Below are positions 1 to 11,999 of a DNA stretch of 64,000 nucleotides, one piece after another; positions within the stretch are counted from its first letter, which is position 1; every line of letters begins with the position of its first letter. Below the pieces are notes generated by a model. That model was not told the DNA's origin and did not search any database. It saw only the letters and a list, made by a program, of their open reading frames with translations. The DNA comes from Dendrophyllia cribrosa (taxonomy: Eukaryota > Cnidaria > Anthozoa > Scleractinia > Dendrophylliidae), in contig JAJLRJ010000005.1 of NCBI GenBank assembly GCA_024195265.1, forward strand, positions 41,464,780 to 41,528,779. The letters are read 5' to 3'. A program made the position numbers and the translations under genes.

Positions 1-61
1 CAAGACTGGGCTAATGCACCTAAGAGGAGGCAGAAGATCGTTGCTGTGAAAGAATTGCATG
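1..61 (+). CDS. Gene A kinase exon with VAVK lysine (truncated by window start)
   Basis: The frame starts at base 1 and reads into VAVKELH, the beta-3 strand with the ATP-contacting lysine. The exon ends after one base of the next codon at a consensus donor (GTGAGT at 62). It aligns with 43065-43125 of gene B. Confidence 0.85.
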
Positions 62-3000
62 GTGAGTGAGCAAATCATTAGCTAGCAGATATTTGCCATA
101 ATCTATTGTGAATAAAAGAAACTTGGTTTGCGCTTTCGCGATATTAAACTATTTGCTACAGCCAGCCATAGCCCATTTCTTGATTTTTACAGCATACCCG
201 CGAAGAAACTATGAATGCTGCTTTAGGACTAGTATTATTGGTTGATGAAATTTCCCAAGCAAACGAAAAAGAAAGCTGAAAACATACAGGGGAGAAAACA
301 ATTAGCGTGGTATTGGTTTGATACACCAAATTGAAGAATGGTTCAGCGACCCATTTTGTGGCGATAACATCTTAAAGCACATTTGTGCAAAATTCTACAT
401 TCAATGCAATAGACCTTTCCCGCATTCCACTCCAGTGAGCACACACAATGAAATGAGGTCGAGGCTTGGGTGGACAATTTCATACAAATCACTGTATTTT
501 GTCCACCCCAGCCTCGAATTGGTGCCTTTGTTCACAGGAATGCGGGAAAGGTCTATTGGCACTTCCTATACCATATCCCACAGGGACACCAGTTTTCTTG
601 TTTGTCCTTAAAGTTTTTGTTACTGTTCTCAGACAATGCCAACGAAGAGGAGAAAAGGGAATTTATGGACGAGATAAATCTCATGAAGGAAGTGGGAAAA
701 CATATGAATGTGTTGAGTTTCCTGGGTTGTTGGACCACAACTAAACCACTTTATCTGATCATTGAGTACATTGCTAATGGCGATTTACTTCATTGGCTAC
801 GACGCAAGAGACGTCAGGTATTAATAATAAATTCACGGAGTATTTGTGTTGTATTTCAATCTGTTTTGGCTTTGAGTTTTAGTCTACTCGAATGCATATC
901 AGCACGTTTAAGGTCTGTTACTAAAATATGGTTGACACTTAATATCTTCGGCTAGATTGTCTAGACCAAGTTAAAAATTTTCCATGAATGTAAATCTTGA
1001 TGTCTTCGTCTGCCTCAATGCATAAGTTTGGTCACGTGACATGTCACGTGATCAAAATTAAAAATTAAGCAAATTGGCGATATGGCAGCGAATTTTATTT
1101 GTATAGTTGAATAAATTGGCGTTACTGATGGAGGTTTAACATATCTAACCTACGTTAGGAATGATTGTCCTCCAGTTTTAAAGTTACAGTTATAGATAAT
1201 CAAAGGTTGAATTTTGGACTTAAAAATGACCTTTGTACTCAAATTGTTTTTTAGAGAACAATGGACGATCATTCCAAACGTGAAGAGCTGGAATTATTGA
1301 ATCTGCATCAGAAAAGCGTTTTTATTTTATATTTTCTTTAAAAAACCCGTCACCAATTCGTCAAATATTTGCTATTTTAAGAAAAATGGTCACGTGACAT
1401 GTCACGTGACTTATGGGAAAGCTTATTATACTTAAAAAAATTAAGGACGATGAGACCTTTCCATGAGCCAAATTTCGATGCCCTGTGTTAAAGTTATCCC
1501 GACTAAACTGTTTTTTCCTGATTAAAGCCTTTGACCCAGGCCTTAAACTACTTGAGCACGAAGCGAGGTTACTTGAGAGTTTTTATTATATTGTTTCTAA
1601 CTGACAACAGACGGTCAAATTTCTAAAACTTCTCATATCATGGAACTGAACAAGTCCGCTCATATAAGTTTATCACTTATTCTAATGTTGTTATCGAGTT
1701 TTATTTCATATTTTGTCCACCTTAATTTGCATTTTAACCAGATGAAAAAATATTTGCATATTATGTCCATTTACGAAAGCAACGCAGCTGCTGGGCTCCG
1801 GTTAAACACGCGTCCAATATTTGTTGAATATTGTGATATGGCGAATGTTTGAAAGAGTCACAATGAAACGCGTTAAGCACGATGCTTACATTTTTAAGTA
1901 CATCGTAAACCATAATAGCCACGATTACACGAATCACTTTTTTAGTAGTTTTCTTTATTTCTTAATTATTCATTCCTGTAAACATGTTAATCTTTGGAGA
2001 AATAACCTCTCTTTGGAAAGCAGGCTTACCTTGGTAAAATACATTTACTTAGGCTGTGCATTTACTTTGGCAAACTTAATTACACGTACGCGGCACTTTT
2101 TTCACGTCAATGACTTTTTAACGTGCGTGTTTAAAACGGATTAATTCAAACGACACCGCGCGTGCGGTTATCAACAGTCGCTGTCAGAACACGAAATTTC
2201 ATTAGTTGGTTCACCTGGAAAAACCAATCGACCCTTATAACTGTGCAATGCAGGTTTTTTAGGGAAGAAAAATTATATTAGCTATAGCTCTGGTTGTATA
2301 TACCGTGACTTTTGTCTGGGTAAAATTTCGTACCCATAAAAAAATATATCCCTGGCTTCTCCGTTTACCCAGGTAAAGTCGGTTCTGCGCGCGTCCATTT
2401 AAAAACTGAATAGTCCAAACATTAATTAATAATTTGCGTTTTCTTTTATTAGCATGAAAACGACAGCGTCCATGCAGTTGTCAATTTCCTGTCAAAACTC
2501 GACGTTTCATTGGTTGGTTTACCTGGTAAAACAAATCGACCCTACTTTCCATGCAGGCTTTTACCTAGGAAAAATGCATTAACTTGCATATTACAGTATT
2601 TTCCCAATATGGATCGAACAAGCTAGTTAAATAACATATTATATTCTTGAACAATGAGGTGCTGATATGCAGTTTGAAAGCGTTAAAATGTAGATGTAGA
2701 ATTAGTCGACTCTCACTCCTTTTGTTTTAAGGCTGGTGGCTTCTCACTCGCTTGTTATGATTCATTATACAGATGACTGGTTCTACCTTGGGAGCAGCAG
2801 TGGCGGTTCCAAAAGAGAAGGAGTTGTATGCTGGAACAAGAACTCAGATCACAGCTGCTGACCAGGTATATAGCAGGGGTTGCTAGTGCAAATCGATTAA
2901 GGTGGCTCCTAGAGTTTTAACAAAAGCACCTACACTATCAGGATTTACAAAATAGAGCCTAATTTTCTTTTCTTGAAATTTGGATTTGCGAGATTTACCA

Positions 3001-6000
3001 GTAAGGATGCCAACATATTTATGCTTAATTGTCAGTTGTCGCTTTCTTGCTTTCTTTCTTGAGGCTATTGTTACGGCAACAGAGTTTCTAAAGAATGTCA
3101 TTTTCCATTTTGTGAACAAGTGCATAACGTGTAACAGTCCTTTTTAGCCGTCAACCTAACATTTGTTATATAGGACGGCAAAGAAGGTGGAGTGGAGGCA
3201 GACATGATGGAAGAAAAAACAGGGCCTTCTACTGTGCTTGATGTGACAGAGCAAGGACAAGCGGATGGTGATAACAGTACTGAATGCAAAATACCCTTGA
3301 TAGTATTCACGGCGCCACATCAGGAAGAAAGTACTCCATCTGCAAGAGAGGTGACTGGCGATGAGTGCGATGATGACTGTGAGTCGTTTTATCCATCTGA
3401 TCTGATGTCATTTGCCAGGCAAATAGCACGAGGCATGGTAAGGAAAATTGTAACTTGCATTCGCCCCTCCAGAAACCGTGGGGAGCTTTTGGCACTGAGA
3501 TTTCTGGGAACGTTTGGATACCCAATATGAGCTATGATTGGTTAATGGTTGTCTTAGGAAACCATCAACCTATCGCAACTAACGCTGGTTACCCAAACGA
3601 TCCTAGAATGCCTATTGCCGAACGCTGGTACTCAGTCTACCTGACGTTTAAACGGTGTTTAACAAAACCGCAGCCTCAACCAATTTCATTCTGGCCAATC
3701 GTAATATTAAACTTTATTCACTGTAAAATTGTCCAGAAGACATAAAGCAAAGACTACAAAAAAACAGTACTGACCAACTTAAAAGCATATGTGGAGGTCC
3801 ATTAATTATCTTAACCGCGGTCTAATAAGTTTGAAGAAATACTCAAGTCTTTCGTTATCAAGCAGTTTATCATCCTTTGGTAACGACAATTTTCTTGAAT
3901 TTAATCATTAACAGAGTTACCTCTCCGAGAAAGGTCTTGTGCATAGGGATCTGGCTGCAAGAAACATTCTCGTGGGACACGGTAAAAACCTCAAGATTGC
4001 AGACTTCGGTTTGATGCGAGAAGTGTATCATGAAATATACGAAGTCAAAACGCAGAAGAAACTGCCTATCAAGTGGATGGCCCCTGAGTCAATTTATGAA
4101 CAAATATTTACTTTTAAGAGTGATGTGTAAGTATTTCAAGCACGCACTCCATGAATTCAATTGGCTGCGATTTTACGCCAAAAACACACAAAGAACTTTT
4201 CTACGTACATGAATACTTGCCAACGAACAGACTGTGTCGTTATGTTTTAACATGAAATGTGCGTTTAACATAAAGAATTTGTAAAAGGGAGCGTTAAAGC
4301 CGCGACGAATATTTGTCTTTCCTACGCACTTTTGAAAGCCCATTTTCAACAAATTAAGCTTATTCTAGCTAACTGTATTTTCTCGGTTAAACGGCGGCAC
4401 CGAAAAAAAGGCCGGGTTAAAAAAGGGCGAGTCCGCGAGGTCGAGTATTAATTAAATGCCCGAGTCCGGTGTTAATTCGAGAAAATACGGTACATCTTTT
4501 TTTCATTTGTGCATTTGTTCCCAATACTTTTTTTGAGTTTCTTTGTTGATCTTTTTTTAGCTGGTCATGCGGAGTCGTCATGTGGGAAATTGCAACTCTC
4601 GGTAATTTGGTGTTTTGTTGTTGTTTATATTGGTATTGAATCGGCTCCTACAACTGAACAATGTACACGAATTGGAGTTTCCCATTCCCTTGAGTTAGTC
4701 CTTTAACAGAATAATCTGAATGCAGCTTACACAATCAGTTTAGTGCTTCACTTAGCTTTGTGCAGTGCATTGTTCCCATTTAAAACGAACTGCTTTAATT
4801 TATTAATTGATAGACCTGGGAGGAAGACTGCTATATGCAGGCCGCTTACCTTCTGAACAAGGCAAGAAGTCCTCAGGGAATGACATCGGATTGGATTTAT
4901 TTTGGTTTAATCCATTGCTCTGCACTCATTTTTGGCAAAGCGTCACGTTCTTAAATATACTGCTTCGTTGCAGGTGGCGCGCCATACCCACTGCTAAGCA
5001 ACGCAGAGATCATGAGTCTCCTCCGGACGGAGTATCGAATGGCTAAACCTGACTTGTGCTCGGATAACTTGTAAGTTGGTGGCTATAGACCTCTTTAGCT
5101 TGTATGGTTTGTTTTCCCAATGTAGGTCATGTGATGTTCTCAAGGAAATTTGTCCTTTTTCTTTTCATAAATTATGCATACATATGCACATGAAGAAAAC
5201 AAAAATTAAAAGAAACAGTTCTCTAGGGTAATATCACATGAACTACATTGGGAAAACAAAACATACAAGCTAAAGAGGTCTAGTCCGGGGCTTTGGTGTT
5301 CTCTGTCACAGTTTATTTAATTACTATACGTAATGGGTGATTTAGTGTTAAAAGTCACAACCATGATGACTCAATGAAAGCAATGATTAACATAAAAAAA
5401 GTCAAAGTGTGCAAAAACTCACCTTCCTGAGCCTTTGACAGCGCATTGTATAGACACCTTTTAAAATTGGCGTATGAAATGAAAGACAATATTTTTTAAG
5501 CCGGAGAATTACGAGCACTTAACAAAATATGACAGACGCACTGATAAGTTAAATCTGTAAATAAAGCAATGCTTTTTTCTTTCTTTTTTAATTTTCAATT
5601 CTCTCGACTATTCCTATCTCTTAATTCTCACCAAACAAACAAAACAAAAGAGATAACATGTAACCATGGCAACATGGAAGCAAAAACAAACTAAGGGCTG
5701 TTTCGGGACAGTAGACAAAAGTGGAATCCGAATCGGAATCGGAAAAACGAAAACAATTATCGTGTAGTGGAAGTCACTAGATCGTAAAGGTGATGTTACA
5801 CGAGGTATTTTTTTTTTCAGCGACTTAGACCATTGCGAGACAAGATGCAGAATACTTTAGCTTGTTACACGCATGCAACTCATCTCGCAATGCTTCGCTG
5901 GTATGTTTAACTTTTTCTGCTTCTTGTAACGCAATTCAGTTTTCGTTGCGAAACAAGTTGCGAAAAGGGGTGTTACCCGACCAATTGTATTTGATACTTG

Positions 6001-6613
6001 TCTGGCAACAGCTCTCGCGAGCGCTGCCTTGCAAGTTGCAAGAAAAAAAATTGCTGCGAGTGACAACTCCTCAAGCGACGTTATCAGAAGATAAAGAAGA
6101 CCCTTTCAATTCCGATTCTGTCAGGCTGACGTTGTTTATTTCCACTAGAACGTATGGCTTCTCGCGTTTCCAACTCCGACTCCAATTCCGATTTTGTCGG
6201 TAGTGCAAACCAGCCCTAACAGTAAAGAAGAAACATCAATCAATCACTCCTTAATATAAAAATATAATACAAATTGAATAAAAATAGATTAAAAGCACGC
6301 GCAAAGACATGAACAGTGTTCTATGTAGAGTAGAATGTAACAGAGCAACTTCGAGTTCTGTAGTTTTTCGACCTGAAAAGATCGTTCGCCTTTTATTTTC
6401 TTACTTGTCAGCTACGCCTTGATGACCGAGTGTTGGAAACAAAACCCGCATGAGAGACCGAGTTTTCAGGAGCTGGTTGAAAGACTGGAACAACTGATGC
6501 TTCAGGAAGTTGAATACTTTGATTTTAACTTGGTGGACGAGACTAAGGATTATTATCAGGTGCAAGAATCAAAGACGGGAGAAGTTAGCTGCGAGACCAA
6601 GTTCGGGTGGTGA
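1..6613 (+). CDS. Gene A: receptor tyrosine kinase, 3' part only (partial, tandem paralogue of gene B)
   Basis: Eight exons (1-61, 633-817, 2773-2865, 3174-3437, 3915-4126, 4561-4601, 4974-5070, 6412-6613) join in one open frame of 1155 nt (384 aa plus stop). Their phases match the equivalent exons of gene B one for one. The product runs from just before the ATP-binding lysine (VAVK) through helix C, a long kinase insert, [11 protein letters not shown], the APE region and a C-terminal tail rich in tyrosine. The protein would phosphorylate tyrosines on the cytosolic side of a membrane receptor. The P-loop, transmembrane helix and ectodomain lie upstream of the window, so I infer but cannot see that gene A has the same ectodomain as gene B. 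No frame break is seen, so it is probably functional. Confidence 0.85.
62..632 (+). other. Gene A intron
   Basis: No coding signal. The sequence resembles the two ends of gene B's intron 43126-50907, which carries about 7 kb of extra material. The open frames here run through the intron and are chance. Confidence 0.7.
633..817 (+). CDS. Gene A kinase exon: helix C to hinge
   Basis: The acceptor ends at 632 and the donor GTA starts at 818; 185 nt, phase 1 in and phase 0 out. It encodes the helix C region ([15 protein letters not shown]), FLGCW and the hinge [12 protein letters not shown]. By comparison with FGFR kinases the gatekeeper position is isoleucine. It differs from gene B at about 4 of 62 residues. 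Confidence 0.9.
906..1548. mobile_element. Insertion in gene A intron, absent from gene B
   Basis: Gene B goes directly from ATATCAGCAC to CGAAGCGAG at about 51172-51187, whereas gene A has about 650 bp between GCAC (902) and GCAC (1556). The insert begins GTTTAAGGTCTG and ends CAGGCCTTAAAC, an imperfect terminal inverted repeat. It carries two copies of a CACGTG palindrome (1031, 1389). No ORF is seen. The family is unknown. Confidence 0.55.
1559..2772 (+). other. Gene A intron remainder
   Basis: Paralogous to gene B sequence at 51187-51570 and 58390-59011, so it predates the duplication. I see no gene in it. Confidence 0.6.
2773..2865 (+). CDS. Gene A kinase-insert exon 1
   Basis: 93 nt, phase 0 to phase 0, after a CATTATACAG acceptor. 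It encodes 31 residues ([10 protein letters not shown]...) starting the kinase insert, and differs from gene B at one residue (E to D). Confidence 0.85.
3174..3437 (+). CDS. Gene A kinase-insert exon 2 to helix E start
   Basis: 264 nt, phase 0 to phase 0. The first about 70 residues are acidic and S/T/P rich, as is usual for the variable RTK kinase insert. The end ([13 protein letters not shown]) re-enters the catalytic core at helix E. It differs from gene B at about 16 of 88 residues, far more than the other exons. Confidence 0.88.
3915..4126 (+). CDS. Gene A kinase exon: catalytic and activation loops
   Basis: It encodes [14 protein letters not shown] (catalytic Asp), [11 protein letters not shown] (Mg-binding DFG), an activation loop with two tyrosines (YHEIY) and IKWMAPES. 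212 nt, ending phase 2 at [14 protein letters not shown] is the signature of a tyrosine rather than a Ser/Thr kinase. Confidence 0.95.
4374..4497. repeat. Hairpin element shared by both paralogues
   Basis: ACTGTATTTTCTCGGTTAA on the left and TTAATTCGAGAAAATACGGT on the right form an imperfect inverted repeat. The same unit is at 61786-61910 in gene B, so the insertion predates the gene duplication. Confidence 0.65.
4561..4601 (+). CDS. Gene A kinase micro-exon (DVW motif)
   Basis: 41 nt exon after a T-rich acceptor. With the two bases from the previous exon it gives [16 protein letters not shown], the conserved helix F segment. It ends with one base before GTAATT. Confidence 0.9.
4974..5070 (+). 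CDS. Gene A kinase exon: helix G region
   Basis: 97 nt. It encodes [20 protein letters not shown] and continues to CSDNL, the usual RTK segment after WEI..LG. It starts after TTGCAG and ends at GTAAGT. Confidence 0.9.
5088..5280. mobile_element. MITE with TA duplication, gene A only
   Basis: The ends GACCTCTTTAGCTTGTATG and CATACAAGCTAAAGAGGTC are inverted repeats of about 50 bp, flanked by TA on both sides. Gene B has an uninterrupted site at about 62501. TA duplication is typical of Tc1/mariner-type elements. Confidence 0.75.
5281..6411 (+). other. Gene A last intron
   Basis: Non-coding and highly similar to 62510-63652 of gene B. The ORFs here (for example around 5862-6203) recur with frame differences in the other copy and are chance. 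Confidence 0.7.
6412..6613 (+). CDS. Gene A terminal exon: kinase C-lobe end and tail
   Basis: It encodes [20 protein letters not shown] (helices H-I with the conserved Arg) and a short tail with YFDF and DYYQV tyrosines, ending FGW-stop at 6611-6613. It differs from gene B at one residue (P to L in HERPSF). Confidence 0.93.
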
Positions 6614-7134
6614 ACCCTTATTGTAAACGACCCATTATTTAAACAAACTTTAGACAAGCTGTTGTATATAGTCGTAGTCCAAAGAGATTTAAAGTGGGTT
6701 AATCATGTTTAGTTTTTTTTTTCTTTTGAACTATAATAGCTAGATGGCGTATAGCAAACTATAACGACAACATTAAATTATAAAAAAATGCGTTTACTTA
6801 TCGTGGCGATTTGAAATATCTTCTTTTAGCGTCAGGCTCACTATGTAATCGCTTTGGTTGTGGAGAACAATTGCAATGCTTACTGCTGGTCTTCACTGGG
6901 CGATAGAGTAGACTGGATGTATAATGCACAATATAGTATCTATCACTGTAGCTGTTTGTAAGTGATGGATTTGGATCCTCATTATTCTGGTGAGAAAACT
7001 GTTCTCTCAGACGTCCGCGACGGCACCAATCGACATTTGTGTTTCTTAATCGTAGGCATCCATGCTCCATGGGAAAATTCAAGCGCACACTTTTAGCCGG
7101 CCAGCTCATAACGTTTTTATTATAGAAATAAACG
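6614..7134 (+). other. Gene A 3' untranslated region and downstream
   Basis: The first about 165 bp match the sequence after gene B's stop (63855-64000). An AATAAA occurs near 7126 and could serve as a poly(A) signal. This is unproven. Confidence 0.4.
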
Positions 7135-7500
7135 CCACCTAAAATTTATCTGGTATGACATTGGCATGACATTTCATTGTTCAAGTGACTTGATGTTTCC
7201 ATGGCTACAAGATTTTAATGGCCAAGTTTGTTGTCGCAACGTTTACATTTTTACGCCATTTTAATTTACCGTTTATTTATTGGTTTTGGTTACTTAACAG
7301 TCAGTTTGGACGGTTTTTTGAGGCGTTGGAGAAATGTCCTGACTGTAGCTTAAACGGGACCTATTGGAAACCCTGCCATTGTACAATGGTTTGTACTAAG
7401 AAATCCTACTTTGTTTCATCGACGTTGAATGTAGAAGTGGAGTCTCGAGTACATTAATGTTTATTAGCGTTTATTAAAACAAAAAAATTAACAAATAACT
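7135..7500. repeat. Dispersed repeat fragment
   Basis: It contains a segment (TGATGTTTCCATGG, TTTACATTTTTACGCCATTT, CAGTTTGGACGGTTTT) that recurs at about 25400-25530 and, inverted, at about 23060-23150. It is related to the TTAACCCTATT element family in gene B introns. Confidence 0.5.
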
Positions 7501-7731
7501 TTCAAGAACTATTTAAAGAAATATTAAAATACGGTCATACCATATTTACAATCATTGGATTAAGCACGTGTTATCACGTGACTTCCTCTTGTGCCAAGTT
7601 AGGGTCGATACTAATATATTTCTTTGCAAATTGAATTTTACATGAAGGGAGTATCCTATTTAAAGCATTCGGCCAAGAGTACCTTGATACCATTCCAAAA
7701 ACATGTTCTATTTATGATTATTCTTGGCTTG

Positions 7732-8068
7732 CACATGACGTTATAAAAATTCAAAAATCTAAACTTTACATCCTATAAAGCTGTTTCTAACATGGTATGT
7801 TGATACCATTGTTACAATCCTTTACTTAAAGATTCAGGTTTTAAGGATGTTTTGCTTCCGATTTGTAAAGGTTTTATATGTGTCATGCAATTCGTCACGC
7901 TATTTCAGATAAGCCGTGAAAATAAACAAAATTGAACCAGTTGAAAGTTATTTTTGCATTATAGATGCTTATATGCCGATTTAATGTAACTTATAGTGAA
8001 TTCAGCTTTTTGTGATGAGATGTTTTTGCGTAATTATGACCTTGAAGGTTTGGCCGCTATGTTGGTGT
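7732..8068. repeat. Dispersed repeat, inverted copy at 13385-13700
   Basis: The reverse complement of 13385-13700 matches along most of this stretch (for example TTCAAAAATCTAAAC and CCTATAAAGCTGTTTCTAAC). It has no coding capacity. Confidence 0.6.
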
Positions 8069-8429
8069 ACCAAAGTGGTACACCAGGATGGCCGCTCCAT
8101 ACATTTTTACTAAAAATGTCTAATACTCGTTCGCCTATAACTTTTGAACGAAATGCTCCAGCGCTTCAAACTTTGGCCCAGATGGGTAGTTTTAAACGCT
8201 CTACAATTTCATAAACATTTCGTAATCGAAATCTGTTTTTTAATGCCCCTGAATTTTGATATAACAGGATATGACGTAAGTGCAAGCCAAGAATAAATTG
8301 TGAAACTGTATACTTTGTTCAAAAGTATACAGTTTTCATAACAGCTTTCATTAACAGTTTTTCCTCTGGAGTTATATGTCTTTGAAAAGGCTCGAAATAT
8401 GTATCTAAAATCTCACCAGATTTCCCCTC

Positions 8430-8555
8430 GGTATATGAACTGGAACTAGCTTACAGTCGAGGCTAATGCGGGGGAATATCATTAAAAATATTTGCATGTG
8501 AAAAGATTCCCCCGCATGAGCCTCGACTGCACCCTACTTTCAGTTCATTACCGTG
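8430..8555. mobile_element. Short fold-back MITE
   Basis: CAGTCGAGGCTAATGCGGGG at 8454 pairs with CCCCGCATGAGCCTCGACTG ending at 8529. Weaker pairing extends outward to GAACTG/CAGTTC. Family unknown. Confidence 0.6.
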
Positions 8556-8711
8556 AATACGAATATTGTCCATTGAAGAAACGTTATCATTGAAATACAA
8601 AAAAAAAAACTATAGGAATCAATTACCTTATAGTGATATTCACAGACGAAATAAGAAATTTGTTTGGAAGAAATATCTATTACAACGTTTCTGCAATAAG
8701 GTCATACACCT

Positions 8712-8880
8712 AATAGACCAATTCCGATATATTAAAATTCATACTTGGCTCCGAGGCTTAGGGGAATAAAACAAAAGAAATCACATCGAGGTTCAGGTAT
8801 GAAAAATTTTTTTTCTTTTGTTTTATTCCCCTAAGCCTCGGAGCCAAGTATGAATTTTAATATATCGGAATTGGTCTATT
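8712..8880. repeat. Perfect 69-bp inverted repeat (hairpin MITE)
   Basis: 8712-8780 and 8812-8880 are exact reverse complements separated by 31 bp. The 5' arm starts AATAGACCAATTCCGATAT. Confidence 0.85.
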
Positions 8881-9405
8881 GAAGAAACGTTGTCGAAAAC
8901 ATAAACGATATGACATGATGGAATTCTGGAAGCAAGAGAAATAAGGCCTGTTATGATTTCATTTATCAGTATTTAATTTAATGGTTTACAGTTCAACATT
9001 TGTTGAGCAACAAATGTTCAACGATGTCAATAAAGTCAACGCAAGCCATTACCGATTACAGGCAAGTCCTGGGCAAACGGACTTGCAAGCTATCGTAAGT
9101 TTCCAACTCGTGGCAACTTGCTTTCCTTTAGGGATATCCCGCTCAGTACTACGGGCAAATGTTTCGAAATTGTGACTCGTGAAAGCGGTATTTTCGTTAA
9201 AATAAACACAGAAAAACAAAGCTAAACAATATGACAGTAATTTTGAGTTTTTATTTTCTTTTCATCAGCTTTAAGAGACCTAAATTTCGCCTTTATTGGG
9301 CCTAGTTTTATAAACAGGTACGGCCATTACAAATGCATAGCACACCACACAAACAGAGCATGGTAAGCCTGTGTAGGGACCGGCTCAAAAGGTAGCTATA
9401 CCTAT

Positions 9406-9529
9406 AAAGCGGAATGGAGAATATTGAAGTATTTTTATGTTGTTTAATAAAACGTCATAAATAATATTTTCAGTCGCTTCATACTATTAAAACTGAGTTG
9501 AAATCGCCCGCTTGTGATGGACCACCTGG
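9406..9529 (+). repeat. Direct repeat copy 1
   Basis: It shares AAAGCGGAATGGAG, CAGTCGCTTCAT, AAACTGAGTTGAAATCGCCC and TGGACCACCTGG in order with 9931-10050. It is a dispersed non-coding repeat. Confidence 0.55.
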
Positions 9530-9930
9530 CGAAAGTGACTGGCTATATTGAACGGATAAATGCGAATTTTGCATTTATGTCACTAAGAGAAAAATTAATA
9601 TTCCCCGCTGACCAAGTCGCTTTGTATGACAATATACTGACATAAATAAAAATTTCGCCGTTAATTATAACTACAGAGAAAATACGAAAGTTTAATAACA
9701 ATTATTTTCTTTCTGTGAAGTTTTCAAGGATAATTATTTTCTTAATTAAACGACATACTTTGGAACGATTACTTAGAAAAGCAATAAAGGCTTCATGCTA
9801 GGACAGCAGGAGATAATTACCCGACTTGAAAGTTAGTAATTAGCACAAAAAACAAAGCGCCACCTTGAACCTACAACTTTGAAGAATTTTTTTTTTTAAA
9901 ATACGTATTTATTGCGATTCCAGACCTATT

Positions 9931-10050
9931 AAAGCGGAATGGAGTATATAAACGTGTTTATATTTTCATATCAAAGCCTAAAAATTAACATTCTCAGTCG
10001 CTTCATGCTACATAAACTGAGTTGAAATCGCCCAGTTATGGACCACCTGG
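9931..10050 (+). repeat. Direct repeat copy 2
   Basis: Second copy of the 9406-9529 repeat, same orientation, 525 bp downstream. Confidence 0.55.
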
Positions 10051-11999
10051 AAAATTGCGGATTAAAGACGGATATACACAATACCCGCCGGGGGTACTCC
10101 CATATGTAACTATATTCCAAATGCCAAATGAGAATATATGAATATATGCCAAATGAGAACGCATCGGCTGCCATATGACAAGACGTTATGTATTTTAAGT
10201 GGGCGTTATTTACTGAGCAGAAATACATTTATGTGATAGGTAACTGTCATCATGAGTGATGTTTAATAACATGTAAAGTGTTGATACGAATATTGTTGGG
10301 CGAGTTGTTGCGAGAATCGAGCTTATAACAGGAGTCTGTGCAGCAGCCAAGAGTTGCTCTCTCTGATCCCCAAGTATATTGAACATCAGCACGCAAAACA
10401 TCTCACGAGGTCAGTAAACGTCTTTAATGTAGATTAACAATAAATATTATCGACGTCCTACTAATTATCCATCAGAACAATAAGTTAAAGTCGAAGCCCG
10501 CTTTACAGCTCACACCATATCATGATTAAATAGATCTTGGCAACTATTTAACTTGCAGTTGTCGTTGCAGAGGCCCAAAAGCCTGTTTTAGCGCCAAAGT
10601 ACCAAATCGGGCCCGATTTCCCGAAGGCAAATTCGACCGTTTATGGAGCTATTCAAACTTTTGATGCCTGATCTGATTCAGCCAACCGCCTTCTCAGCCA
10701 CAAAACATCTCCATTTTAAAAGGATAAATTAGTCTCCAAAAAAGGACCGTATTTTACTCACCGAAACGGCCCCATTTTGGTAGCTAATACATATCTTTAC
10801 ATTTTACAGTGTACTATTTCAGCAGTGGCGATGTCTCGTTTAATTTAAGGACCATCCCCGACAGTCACGTCTTATTCCTGTATATTCGTAGCTTTTCCTC
10901 TTAAATATTTCTTGCACGCCATTTAAACATAAAAACATAGACACCCCAGTAACGCTGATGAATTTAACTGATGAAGTTCACTGATACACTTAACCCAAAA
11001 GCGTGGATAAATGGAATCGTCTAAAGAAACCGAAAGCCGAAATAATTCGAATTTTATCTGATCGCATTCTTATGGGGAAAAACGGGTATATGACCATTAT
11101 TAGCAGATAAGTGTAATAACTTATCAAACTGTTACAAGCTGTCTGCGTTAAGTACATACGTCAGCAGTAATGAACATTTTCAACCAATCTATTAAAATAA
11201 GCTTCCTTTGGGAATCAGGTGTCTACTGCACGCTGCTTAATTTCGCGGGATGTACAGTTAATTCAACGCTTTTTTTTTCTTCTTTTGAAATTTCGGGGCC
11301 TACCTGTTGAATACCAACTCTATACTAGATCAATGAGCGAGGAGTAAGGAAGGCGGGAGAGGAAAGGACGGGAAGCGGGAGAGAAATGCTAAACGCTGGG
11401 CGGGAGCAACTCGTAAAAAGGCGGGAGTCGTGAGAAAAAGATACGGGAAGCGGGAGAACAGGGTACAGGAAGCGAGAGGTTCTGCCGCCCTTCCCTGCCC
11501 CCCACCCCTTACAAACATGGCAAATTAGGACTTATTCTTCCGATATCAAAATTATATTTTTGATACTTGAAAAAGTACGTCCAACAACTGTAAAATGATC
11601 GTTTTAGTCCGGCCTACATCAACAAATTCAAGCCTTCTCTTATTGTGGCGCTTTCATCAGCGCTCACACTTTAATAACTCTCCACTGTCGTTTATCAACA
11701 TGCACGAGTGTCCGGTCATTCTGTCCGGTAGCTCATAATTTACTTCGGACTAACCATGAAGATGATGCGTGCTTGAGGGTCGTGCGATTACTCGGACTTT
11801 TGCTCTCATTTTTTTCTGAAAGTAGCGATTTGCAAGTTGAGATGACTGCTTGATTAAGTAATATCCATACTTAAGTATTATTTTAAATTTCAGATGTGAT
11901 TCATGCATTGTTTAACAGCTGGATTGCCTTTTTAAGAAATAAATAAAAGACCAATTGTTATTTACAAAATATTCAAGGAATTTTCATCTTTTTGTGCAG
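10051..11999 (+). other. Upstream region of gene B; no gene recognised
   Basis: I see no supported ORF. 11330-11480 is purine-rich with repeated GCGGGAG words. Because the signal-peptide exon begins at an apparent splice acceptor (11997-11999), a non-coding first exon and promoter of gene B should lie here or further upstream, but I cannot place them. Confidence 0.35.

Noticed and set aside
318..955. Open frames running from the first gene A intron into the helix C exon
   Set aside because: Only 633-817 is conserved as coding in both paralogues; the rest is intron.
5857..6203. Open frames on both strands in the last gene A intron
   Set aside because: The counterpart in gene B (63081-63290 and nearby) has altered lengths and no conserved protein; ordinary intron sequence.
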